This document shows positions 56,351 through 64,000 of a DNA stretch of 64,000 nt, piece after piece. The number at the start of each line of letters is the position of its first letter. Position 1 is the stretch's first letter. Location of the stretch: contig NC_017243.1 in the NCBI RefSeq assembly GCF_000223215.1, forward strand, positions 2,232,001-2,296,000, read 5' to 3'. The notes under the pieces were generated by a model. The model made no database searches, was not told where the DNA came from, and saw nothing but the letters and a program-made list of their open reading frames with translations. The translations under genes and the position numbers were made by a program. This DNA is from Brachyspira intermedia PWS/A (lineage in GTDB: Bacteria > Spirochaetota > Brachyspiria > Brachyspirales > Brachyspiraceae).

Positions 56351-57421
56351 ATGAGCGATAAAAAAGCAAAAGCTATTTTACTATTATCCGGCGGATTAGA
56401 CAGTATGCTTGTAGGAGCTATACTAAAAAGAGAAAATATTGATGTTCTTGCTTTAAGATTTGTTACAGGATTGGAATATGCTGTTATAAAAGAAGAATTA
56501 CTTGAAATATATAGCGAAGACCCTGCCAAAAAGGCTGCTGATTTTCTTAATATACCAATAAGATTTGTATCATTAAAAGATGTTTATTTAGATATGTTTT
56601 TAAATCCTAAATATGGATACGGAAGTGCTATTAATCCATGTTTAGACTGTCATATATTAATGCTTAAAACTGCTAAAAAAATAATGGAAGAGGAAGGATA
56701 CGATTTTATAGCTACAGGCGAAGTTAAAGGACAAAGACCTATGAGTCAGAAATCGCAGGACTTAATCAATGCTATAAAAGAAAGCGGACTTGAAGGAAGA
56801 TTATTAAGACCATTATCTGCAAAACTTCTGCCTATAACAAAAGCTGAAGAAGAAGGATTGATAAACAGAGAAAATCTTTATGATATATACGGAAGAAGCA
56901 GAAATGTACAAATGAAATTAGCTGAAGAGTTCGGAATAACAGACTACCCTATTCCAGCAGGTGCAGGATGTGCTATAGTAGACAAAGGATATGCTAGAAG
57001 ATATAATGATTTAGTTTCTAATAATGGAAAAGATATACTTAATATAGAGCTTATGCAGTATTTGGCTATAGGCAGACATATAAGAATGAATAAAAATGTT
57101 AAGCTTTTACTTGGAAGAAATGAAAAAGAAAATGATGCTTTGGAAAAAAGAAAAAGAATAAACTGCATAGTATTAAGACCTAATTATAATAGAGGACCTT
57201 TTGGCTATTCAGAAATATACGATGATAAATCAGAAAATATTGATAAGGATATAATATATAAATCTGCTATGATAATGGGATATTTTTCAAAAGAAGAAAA
57301 GGATACTCTATCAATAACAGCATCATACTATAACAATTCTGATAATAAAGAATATAAAAGCGAGATAATAGAAATAGATAATAAAGAATCTAAAAACACA
57401 AAATTTGAACAAATAGTTTAA
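56351..57421 (+). CDS. PP-loop ATP pyrophosphatase, tRNA thiolation-like (MnmA/ThiI superfamily)
   Basis: 356 residues. The ATG at 56351 is preceded by AAAAGGAAAA; a TTG one codon earlier is not needed. The N-terminal PP-loop is LLLSGGLDSML (about residue 12), then NPCLDCHILML with a CxxC pair and ATGEVKGQRPMSQ. The later PAGAGCAIVDKGYARR adds another conserved cysteine. The pattern fits sulfur-transferring tRNA thiouridylases rather than QueC or NAD synthetase. The C-terminal 120 residues (AIGRHIRMNKNVKLLLGR...VLRPNYNRGPFG) are family-specific. The exact tRNA position is unknown. Confidence 0.75.
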   Translation: MSDKKAKAILLLSGGLDSMLVGAILKRENIDVLALRFVTGLEYAVIKEELLEIYSEDPAKKAADFLNIPIRFVSLKDVYLDMFLNPKYGYGSAINPCLDCHILMLKTAKKIMEEEGYDFIATGEVKGQRPMSQKSQDLINAIKESGLEGRLLRPLSAKLLPITKAEEEGLINRENLYDIYGRSRNVQMKLAEEFGITDYPIPAGAGCAIVDKGYARRYNDLVSNNGKDILNIELMQYLAIGRHIRMNKNVKLLLGRNEKENDALEKRKRINCIVLRPNYNRGPFGYSEIYDDKSENIDKDIIYKSAMIMGYFSKEEKDTLSITASYYNNSDNKEYKSEIIEIDNKESKNTKFEQIV

Positions 57422-57431
57422 AATAATAATA

Positions 57432-57457
57432 CCCTTCTAAATTTTCATTTAAAAGGG
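57432..57457. terminator. Hairpin between convergent PP-loop and SPOR genes
   Basis: CCCTTCTAAAT (57432-57442) and ATTTAAAAGGG (57447-57457) pair with one mismatch around a 4-base loop; it could serve both strands. Confidence 0.5.
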
Positions 57458-57486
57458 CATCACTATAACTTTTAGGATATTTTTAT

Positions 57487-58305
57487 TTAACTTACTTTCT
57501 TATCGGAATAAATGTAACTATCTTTATATGCTGGAATCTTTTTTATTTCAGCTAAAGCCTTTTGAGCTTCTTCTCTAGTTTCATATCTGCCTACTTTTAA
57601 CTTATACATCATTTTTCCGTCAGACATAGTTTCTTCTTTGATAAAAGCCTTTGGGAATTTAGCTTTTAAACTATCTCTAGCAGAATAAGTATTATCTTTG
57701 TCATAACCTACAGCAACCTGTATAAAGTATATAGAATCTGCTGAAGAACTTCTAGTATAAGGAACAGTACTCTTTTTAGTAGTAGTTGTTGTTGTCTTAA
57801 CAGGAGCTATACTAGCCATTTGCTGAGGAGGAGTATAAGTAGTGTTAGGTGCTAATCCAGCTGTATCTTTTTCTTTGATATTTTCATTTATAGCATCTAA
57901 TTCAGAAGCCAAATTCTGAGTATACTCATTGTATCTGTCTGCTGAAGTATTGCCTTCTCTAATAATGCTATTATTAACTGCAGCATCATATTCACTTAAT
58001 GCAGTAATATCATTATTTGGCATATCTGCAGTGCTTACTTCTGTTGCTGCCATATTTTCACTGTCCTGAGCATTTCTCATTAAAGCTGCAATAGAATCAT
58101 CAGTATTATTTGCATGAACAGGTTTTGAACCGCCTAAATGAAAACCTAATACAAATATAAATAAAATTAAAGCAACAGAACTGATAGAAAATATCAATAA
58201 TCTTATAGGGGTAAAATTAACTATATAAAGAGTTTTTTTTCTGCCAATATTGTGATTAATAGAAGCGCCTTTTTCTTCTACGTTTGGATTTTGATTTAAC
58301 TCCAT
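57487..58305 (-). CDS. SPOR-domain membrane protein
   Basis: 272 residues: cytoplasmic N-terminus, one membrane helix (about 35-58), a Thr/Ala-rich periplasmic linker with a TTTTTKK stretch, and a C-terminal SPOR domain (about 193-270: YFIQVAVGYDKDNTYSARDSL...YKLKVGRYETREEAQKAL). SPOR domains bind denuded glycan at the division septum, fitting the ftsZ cluster. The ATG follows GGAAGG and overlaps the end of coaE by 50 bp. Confidence 0.85.
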   Translation of the reverse strand: MELNQNPNVEEKGASINHNIGRKKTLYIVNFTPIRLLIFSISSVALILFIFVLGFHLGGSKPVHANNTDDSIAALMRNAQDSENMAATEVSTADMPNNDITALSEYDAAVNNSIIREGNTSADRYNEYTQNLASELDAINENIKEKDTAGLAPNTTYTPPQQMASIAPVKTTTTTTKKSTVPYTRSSSADSIYFIQVAVGYDKDNTYSARDSLKAKFPKAFIKEETMSDGKMMYKLKVGRYETREEAQKALAEIKKIPAYKDSYIYSDKKVS

Positions 58306-58876
58306 AATACCTTCCTAATTTTTTAGAGATCATAATTAAATTATTATAATCTTTCATGTTGTTTATTAGAATATCGGCATCGAATCTATTATTTTTAACA
58401 TCTCTTTGCATTTTTAATCTTTTTCTTGCTTCTCTTTCTGAAATATTTCTAGTTTTTTTCATTCTTTTGATAATATCAGAAGTTTTTGCATTAACATATA
58501 TCAAGCTGCTGCATATAGCAGGTATTTTACTTCTCATAATGAGAGCTGCCTCTATAACAACATCTTTATCTGTACTATCAACCATTTCTTTTACTTTATT
58601 TTCTATATAAGGATAATTAAGTTCTTGAAGTTTTTTTAATTTTTTAGCATTACAAAATACTATACCGCCTAGTTTTTTTCTGTCTATATTATTGTTTTCA
58701 TCTAATATAGATGATGAAAATTCTTTGACTATATTATCTTTATTTTCGATCAAAGCCTTATGCCCTATCAAATCGGCATCAATATATAATGCATTCATTT
58801 CCTTAGCTAGCATTTTAGAAAATGAACTTTTTCCAGAGCATATTAGTCCGTATACTCCTACAATATTTCTTTCCAT
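58256..58876 (-). CDS. coaE: Dephospho-CoA kinase
   Basis: 206 residues as read. P-loop VYGLICSGKSSFSK, then IDADLIGHKAL and RKKLGGIVF, are CoaE motifs; the enzyme phosphorylates dephospho-CoA in the last step of CoA synthesis. The C-terminal GVKSKSKRRRKRRFY lies entirely over the start of the SPOR gene and looks unnatural. One added base in the T6 run at 58319-58324 would end the protein at ISKKIRKVLWS with a much shorter overlap. I suspect an undercall there, but the core is intact. Confidence 0.85.
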   Translation of the reverse strand: MERNIVGVYGLICSGKSSFSKMLAKEMNALYIDADLIGHKALIENKDNIVKEFSSSILDENNNIDRKKLGGIVFCNAKKLKKLQELNYPYIENKVKEMVDSTDKDVVIEAALIMRSKIPAICSSLIYVNAKTSDIIKRMKKTRNISEREARKRLKMQRDVKNNRFDADILINNMKDYNNLIMISKKLGRYYGVKSKSKRRRKRRFY

Positions 58877-58895
58877 AATTTTTAACTATTTAAAA

Positions 58896-60824
58896 TTAAT
58901 TAACAGCATTAGTATTAGTGTTTTGAACTGTATTTGTTATATAAGGCATTACTATTTGATTTAAATTAACTTTATTTAAAAGCCTTCCGTCTATAAGCTT
59001 AGCCAAAGAAACATTTTCATCTGCTGTTATAACCTTTATCATACCTATAGCTCTGTTATAACCTCTAGTAGATAAATCAGTTCTAGGAGCTGAAGTATCA
59101 TAAAGAATCAAATTCATATTGTTAGTTACACCTTGCATTCTTCCAGCATTTATGTATATATTATCATTATGAATCTTTATAACTTTAGAATAGAAAGGAA
59201 TACTATTGTTTACAACTCTTCCTGCCATAACAGCAGCACCCATTACCTTTTCTCTGCCTCTAGTCATAACAGTAAAATTAGTAACAACTTTTTCACTCTT
59301 AACATCTACTAAATCAAGCATAATAGTAAAAGTATCATTATTCTGAAAAGCAGAACCTCTTAAAAAATAATCAACATTTCTGCTATTAAGTTCTCTATAT
59401 AAATCTATTGTATCATAATAGTTTGTATACATCTCCAATACTTTAAATCTTCCGAATTGAGGAAGCACATAGGCTAATGTCTGATATAAAGATGTATTCA
59501 AAAATAAAGGACTATCTTTCTGTGCTGTAATAGTATCTGTTATAGCAACTGTAAATCCGGGAGTTTCAAGATTATACTGCTCTATTCCCCAAGATTTTGA
59601 AACTATATTTTTATCTAATTTTCTTTTATAACTATCATATTTGTATATAATAGATTTTTCTTCTGGGTTAACATTTTTTGCTATTTCTAATTCTTCTAAA
59701 GACTTTTCTTCTAATCCCATTCTTCTATAAACATCTGAAAGCATTAATCTAGCATAAGTATTGGCTGGATTTAATTTTAACATATGTTTTAAATATGCCT
59801 GAGCTCTTATATTATCTGCAAGTCTTGTATAATAAGAAGCTAAATTTCCATAGTATAAAGCTGCCCTATCTCTCTCATAATCTGGAGTAGGATTTGTATG
59901 AAGCAATACTCTTTCATAAGCAAGTCTTCCAAGTTCATCATCAGGCTTAGTTCTAAGATAATTTATATATGCATTTTTTGCACGTACATAATTATCAGCA
60001 CCCTCATAAACATTACCTATATAATAATATTTGAAATTATCTTGAAATCCTGTATCAGGCATATATTCTAATATAGCTATTGCCTCATCATATTTACCCA
60101 AAGAAATATATACATTGGCTTTCAATATTTTAGCATCATTATAATTTGTATAATAAAATAAAGCATTATTGATTTCATTTAAAGATTTATTATAATCCTT
60201 ATTCAAATAATAATAATTAGCTAAATGATAATAAGATTCAGCCATTCTAGGATTATTAGTCATATTTTCATTGAATAAATTTAAAGCTATTTGATTATCG
60301 CCATTAGCTAAATGCAAATATGCTAAAGCCACAGTAGCTTCAGGTCTTACTCTGTCAATAACCCTAGCTCTTTCATACATATTCATAGCTGTCTGATAGT
60401 ATCCTGCTCTTTCACTTAAAACACCTTCGCTATAATTGGCTATATAATTTTTACTATCTAATCTTTTTATATCATTAACTGTTGTTCTAGCTTCTGAATT
60501 TCTATTATTCATAAGCTCCATCATTAATTTTCTTTCAAGTAATTTATAATTTCTTGAATGATAACGCTCGGCATCAGCTATTAAAGTTTCAACCATAGCA
60601 AAGTTATTAAGCTTCATATAATTATCTATAAGTAAAAGATATGAATCTAAATCACTAGGCTTAACATTAAGAGATTCTAATATTCTTATAGAACTTTCAT
60701 AATTTCTTTCATTATACAATTTCAAAGCATCTTCTACAGTATTTTGAGAAAATGCATGAAAAGTAAATATTTGAAAAATAAAAAGACTTAATAATAATCT
60801 TTTTTTAAAAATATTTTTCTTCAT
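58896..60824 (-). CDS. Exported TPR-repeat protein
   Basis: 642 residues: signal peptide (RLLLSLFIFQIFTFHAFS), then at least eight TPR-like repeats (about 27-400; for example NERNYESSIRILESL, AMNMYERARVIDRVRPEATVALAYLHLANGD). A C-terminal mixed domain (about 430-640, VAITDTITAQKDSPLF...VDVKSEKVVTNFTV) resembles lipoprotein-type GNA1162/CsgG-like folds, uncertainly. A periplasmic scaffold role in division or envelope assembly is inferred from the TPRs and its place 15 bp after ftsZ. Confidence 0.75.
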   Translation of the reverse strand: MKKNIFKKRLLLSLFIFQIFTFHAFSQNTVEDALKLYNERNYESSIRILESLNVKPSDLDSYLLLIDNYMKLNNFAMVETLIADAERYHSRNYKLLERKLMMELMNNRNSEARTTVNDIKRLDSKNYIANYSEGVLSERAGYYQTAMNMYERARVIDRVRPEATVALAYLHLANGDNQIALNLFNENMTNNPRMAESYYHLANYYYLNKDYNKSLNEINNALFYYTNYNDAKILKANVYISLGKYDEAIAILEYMPDTGFQDNFKYYYIGNVYEGADNYVRAKNAYINYLRTKPDDELGRLAYERVLLHTNPTPDYERDRAALYYGNLASYYTRLADNIRAQAYLKHMLKLNPANTYARLMLSDVYRRMGLEEKSLEELEIAKNVNPEEKSIIYKYDSYKRKLDKNIVSKSWGIEQYNLETPGFTVAITDTITAQKDSPLFLNTSLYQTLAYVLPQFGRFKVLEMYTNYYDTIDLYRELNSRNVDYFLRGSAFQNNDTFTIMLDLVDVKSEKVVTNFTVMTRGREKVMGAAVMAGRVVNNSIPFYSKVIKIHNDNIYINAGRMQGVTNNMNLILYDTSAPRTDLSTRGYNRAIGMIKVITADENVSLAKLIDGRLLNKVNLNQIVMPYITNTVQNTNTNAVN

Positions 60825-60839
60825 ATTTTAAATAACACC

Positions 60840-62780
60840 TTATCTCATAGTATTTCTTGCCTGTATTTGACGTCTCAAAAAAGCAGGTTTTTCCAAATCA
60901 TTATCAACTGTATAAGTTTCACCAAATATAGACATTTTAGAACCCATTTTATTATGTTTTTCCATATAATCATCTGATACTATATCAAATGGTTTTTTAT
61001 GATAATCTGAATGAGGATTATTATGCTTCTCTTCATCTTCAAAACGCATCTCTTCTGATATTCTTTCTTTTGTTTCATATCTATGAGCATATTCTGAATT
61101 ATTATTAACTATAGTTCTATTAAATGTTTCTATAATATCATCATTTTTATTATAATTTTCCTCATTACTAATACTGCTTTTATTTTCTTCTTCTATAAAA
61201 GTATTTTCATTGATATTATTAAATCTATTTGTTTTAGTTATTAGAGGCTTTTTAAGATTTCTAATATTATTTTCAAATTTATATTCTTTAGTTTCCTGAA
61301 TATCATTATTATTTGAAACTAATACTTGTTCTTTAATTTCTTGTTTTTCTTCCTCTACTACTATTTTATCTGCTGATTTATTATTTATTACATTAATATT
61401 ATTAACTGCTTCAATTTCTGTTTTAGTCTGTGCAGTTTCAAGTTCAACTTCTTTTTCTTCTTCCGGTTCTTTTACTATTGTATTAATATTATCTATTTCA
61501 ACGATATTTTCAGCTATATTTTTTGATGCTGTTTTACTTTCAGCTATAATCTTTTCATTTATTTCTACTTTATTAACTTCTACTTTATTAATTTCTGGTT
61601 TATTATTTACTTCTTCTTTATCATTAACTTTTTTATCATCAACTTTATTATCAGACTTACTTTCTACAACAGGTTCAGCTGTTTTATTAGTAACTGTATC
61701 ATTAGAAGTATTAGTATTATTATTTATAACTTCATCTTTTTTATTAGATGTTACAGACTTATTTATTATATCATTTGCATGTGAATCTACATCTTTATTT
61801 TCAGAATCATTTTTTGAATTAGCATCAAATCCTGTAGCAACTATTGTAACGATAATTTCATCTTTAATATCTTCTTTAGGACAAACACCTATTTTTATAT
61901 TAGCATTATCATTAGCATAATTATTGATGATTTTACTAGCTTCTCTATACTCTTTCATAGCAAAATCTTTAGGACAAACTATATTAGCAAGTATACCTCT
62001 AGCATTTTTGATACTAGAAACATCTAAAAGAGGATTTTCAAAGGCATTAGTTATAGCTTTTTGAAGTCTGTCATCGCCTTTACCTACTCCTATACCTAAA
62101 TGAGCTCTTCCATTAGATAAAGAAATCATAGTTTTTACATCAGCAAAGTCAACATTGATGAATCCTGTTTGAGTAATTATATCAGATATACCTTGTACGC
62201 CCTGACGAAGTATATCATCTACTACAGATAAAGCTTCTTCATAGCTGTAATCGTCCATATCAACCATATCATAAAGGTTTTCATTAGGTATTATGATAAG
62301 AGAGTCCACTACTGAAAGCATTTTATCTATACCAGATTCAGCACGGCTCATTTTTAATTTACCTTCATATTCAAAAGGTTTAGTAACAACACCTATAGTT
62401 AAAGCTCCAGCCTTTTTAGCAGCTTCAGCAACTACCGGACTTGCTCCTGTTCCTGTACCGCCTCCAAAACTGCTGGCAATAAATACCAAATTAGCTCCGC
62501 TTACAACTTCTTCTATATTAGCAATATCTTCTCTGGCAGCTTCAGCACCTTTATCTGGATCTGTACCTGCTCCCAAACCTTGAGTTACTCTGTCTCCCAA
62601 AACTATTCTTGTAGGAGCATTAGAACGAGATAATGCCTGAGCATCTGTATTCATGGCAATAAACTCTACATCTTTTAAACCTTCTTCTATCATTCTGTTT
62701 ACAGCATTACATCCGCCGTTTCCGACTCCTATTACTTTTATTACTGTATCCAATGATGAAGAATCATTCTTAAATGCCAT
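60840..62780 (-). CDS. ftsZ: Cell division protein FtsZ with very long C-terminal linker
   Basis: 646 residues. The start at 62780 (MAFKNDSSSL) has AAGGGAG 7 bases upstream; the frame opens 18 codons earlier without such support. The tubulin-like GTPase shows the signature GGGTGTG (106-112) and GVGNGGCNAV near the start. After about residue 325 comes a roughly 300-residue linker rich in Asn, Lys, Glu and Val (repeated KVE(V/I)N). It ends in the conserved peptide EKPAFLRRQIQ that binds FtsA-type anchors. Typical FtsZ is about 380 residues. It is first in an operon with the TPR, coaE and SPOR genes. Confidence 0.94.
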   Translation of the reverse strand: MAFKNDSSSLDTVIKVIGVGNGGCNAVNRMIEEGLKDVEFIAMNTDAQALSRSNAPTRIVLGDRVTQGLGAGTDPDKGAEAAREDIANIEEVVSGANLVFIASSFGGGTGTGASPVVAEAAKKAGALTIGVVTKPFEYEGKLKMSRAESGIDKMLSVVDSLIIIPNENLYDMVDMDDYSYEEALSVVDDILRQGVQGISDIITQTGFINVDFADVKTMISLSNGRAHLGIGVGKGDDRLQKAITNAFENPLLDVSSIKNARGILANIVCPKDFAMKEYREASKIINNYANDNANIKIGVCPKEDIKDEIIVTIVATGFDANSKNDSENKDVDSHANDIINKSVTSNKKDEVINNNTNTSNDTVTNKTAEPVVESKSDNKVDDKKVNDKEEVNNKPEINKVEVNKVEINEKIIAESKTASKNIAENIVEIDNINTIVKEPEEEKEVELETAQTKTEIEAVNNINVINNKSADKIVVEEEKQEIKEQVLVSNNNDIQETKEYKFENNIRNLKKPLITKTNRFNNINENTFIEEENKSSISNEENYNKNDDIIETFNRTIVNNNSEYAHRYETKERISEEMRFEDEEKHNNPHSDYHKKPFDIVSDDYMEKHNKMGSKMSIFGETYTVDNDLEKPAFLRRQIQARNTMR

Positions 62781-63135
62781 TTTTTCGCTCCCTTTCATAT
62801 TATCTGCCAATTGTATGCGATAGTTAGGATTCATTGCAGCTCCCCTTACTATATATTAGATTTTTTAATCAAAATTTCTTTAAATTTATAATAAACATAT
62901 TTCAATAAACATAATTATATTAACATAACTGTCAAATTCCGCAAGTAGTAAAAATAAAAAAATATGTTATTATGTTAATCGGATTTTTTAACTTTTAATT
63001 ATAAAAATATTATGTTAATTGTTTTTTATTGTTTGTATTATTCTTATTTTAAATATATACTAATAGATAACTAATATTACTTTTAAATAAAAAATAATAA
63101 CAATAAAACAACAATAATATACAAAGAGAATATTT

Positions 63136-64000
63136 ATGAATATACATATACATACTTTTGGATGCCGACTCAATCAATATGAAAGTGAGAAAATATCATA
63201 CGAATTAAAAAACTTAGGGGCAAATATAACCGAATTAGACAATGCAGAAGCTATAGCTATAAATACATGCACTGTTACTAATGACAGTGATAAAAAACTC
63301 ATATCATATTTAGAAAAATTGGGAGATATACAAGATAAAAAAGTATTTCTAATAGGATGTTATGTTTCAAAAAAAGATAAAGATTCTTCTATATTTAAAG
63401 ATAATATTGTATTGATACCAAATGAAAAGAAAGAAGAGGCCTCTGAAATAATATTCAATACTTTACATAATAATTCAAACAATAAAATAGACAATCCAAT
63501 ATTCTTTCCTCAGGAACAGAGCAGAGCCTATTTAAAAATACAGGACGGATGCAATGTTTTTTGTACCTATTGTATAGTATCAAGGGTAAGAGGAAGTCAC
63601 AGAAGTGTTGAGCCTTCAAAAATATATGATGCTATAAAAATTGCTAATGATTACAATTATAAAGAAATTGTTCTAACAGGCTTAAATCTTGGTTCATATA
63701 ACTATAATAATGAAATAAACTTCACAAAAATACTGCAAAATATACTAGAACATTCATCTAAATATGGTATAAGAATAAGACTTTCATCTATTGAGCCTAT
63801 TTATTTTGATGATGAGCTTATAAGTCTATTTAAAAATGATGATATACTTTGTCCGCATGCTCATATACCTTTACAGTCTGGAAGCAATAAAATATTACAG
63901 CTTATGAACAGAAGATATACAAGGGAAGATTATCTAAATATCACAGAAAAACTGTATAAAACTAATTCAAATATGTCTATAAGCAGTGATGTAATGGTTG
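63136..64000 (+). CDS. mtaB: tRNA methylthiotransferase MtaB, partial
   Basis: The gene starts at ATG 63136 (AAAGAGA upstream) and runs off the right edge after 288 codons. The N-terminal UPF0004 domain starts HTFGCRLNQYESEK, which is the MtaB-type variant, with further cluster cysteines in NTCTVTND and IGCYVS. The radical SAM motif is CNVFCTYCIV (CX3CX2C). MtaB adds a methylthio group to t6A37 of tRNAs reading ANN codons. Divergent from ftsZ; the 300-bp spacer between them is A+T-rich with no clear element. Confidence 0.92.
   Translation, partial: MNIHIHTFGCRLNQYESEKISYELKNLGANITELDNAEAIAINTCTVTNDSDKKLISYLEKLGDIQDKKVFLIGCYVSKKDKDSSIFKDNIVLIPNEKKEEASEIIFNTLHNNSNNKIDNPIFFPQEQSRAYLKIQDGCNVFCTYCIVSRVRGSHRSVEPSKIYDAIKIANDYNYKEIVLTGLNLGSYNYNNEINFTKILQNILEHSSKYGIRIRLSSIEPIYFDDELISLFKNDDILCPHAHIPLQSGSNKILQLMNRRYTREDYLNITEKLYKTNSNMSISSDVMV

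Noticed and set aside
1-64000. CRISPR array or prophage
   Set aside because: No regularly spaced direct repeats, integrase, capsid, terminase or tail gene was found on either strand.

Overview
The window looks like chromosomal DNA of a Brachyspira-type spirochaete. The sequence is very A+T rich. It carries a flagellar flgL-fliW-csrA block, several Brachyspira-like chemoreceptors, signal-peptide beta-barrel proteins and many short lipoproteins, in a gene style typical of that genus. The species cannot be fixed from sequence reading alone. No prophage, CRISPR array or complete insertion sequence was seen. One truncated IS630-type transposase fragment is present.

Layout. 1-6.3 kb (minus strand): a small regulator, hydG, hydF and hydE for [FeFe]-hydrogenase H-cluster assembly, then a TrkH/KtrB potassium channel and the start of yqeC. 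6.7-12.9 kb: three chemoreceptors. The second is frameshifted, and the third has a complete amino-acid-sensing dCache motif. 13.1-19.6 kb: pbpC, a FecR-domain protein, an HD-GYP-like protein and dxs. 19.7-22.3 kb: a pyrimidine operon headed by a leader peptide gene that overlaps an intrinsic terminator (a pyrL-like attenuator), followed by a pyrB fused to a PyrI-type zinc domain and pyrC. 22.4-27.7 kb: lipoproteins and a zinc ABC importer (znuABC) with a His-rich membrane protein and a palindromic operator candidate. 27.9-33.4 kb: a broken cyclodeaminase-family gene, the IS630 fragment, two GH3-family genes (one a likely pseudoenzyme), a DegT aminotransferase and a TSUP permease. 33.4-38.5 kb: repeats, a frameshifted nuclease, the RNase P RNA gene and two membrane-glycan glycosyltransferases. 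38.6-46.1 kb: outer-membrane-like proteins, a methyltransferase, a DUF5674 pair, flgL-fliW-csrA and an M50-like protein. 46.5-50.7 kb: two tandem 36-residue microprotein cassettes and a large DUF4132 protein. 50.7-57.4 kb: broken thioesterase and PHP-phosphatase genes, an SNF transporter, tRNA-Leu, a CNNM/CorC protein and a PP-loop protein. 57.5-64 kb: ftsZ, a TPR protein, coaE and a SPOR protein on the minus strand, and the start of mtaB.

The points most worth following are these. (1) The pyr leader joins a U-rich leader ORF to a terminator, and the downstream PyrB keeps the PyrI zinc domain but lacks the nucleotide-binding domain, so control may have moved from allostery to attenuation. (2) Two tandem, self-contained microprotein units share a leader hairpin, a ribosome-binding segment, a 36-codon ORF and a terminator. 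(3) Four families of short dispersed intergenic repeats occur. One carries an outward-facing sigma-70-like promoter, and two show compensatory changes suggesting folded RNA or DNA. (4) Six or seven genes are broken by one- or two-base shortenings of A or T runs, which points to sequencing undercalls or an unstable homopolymer biology.
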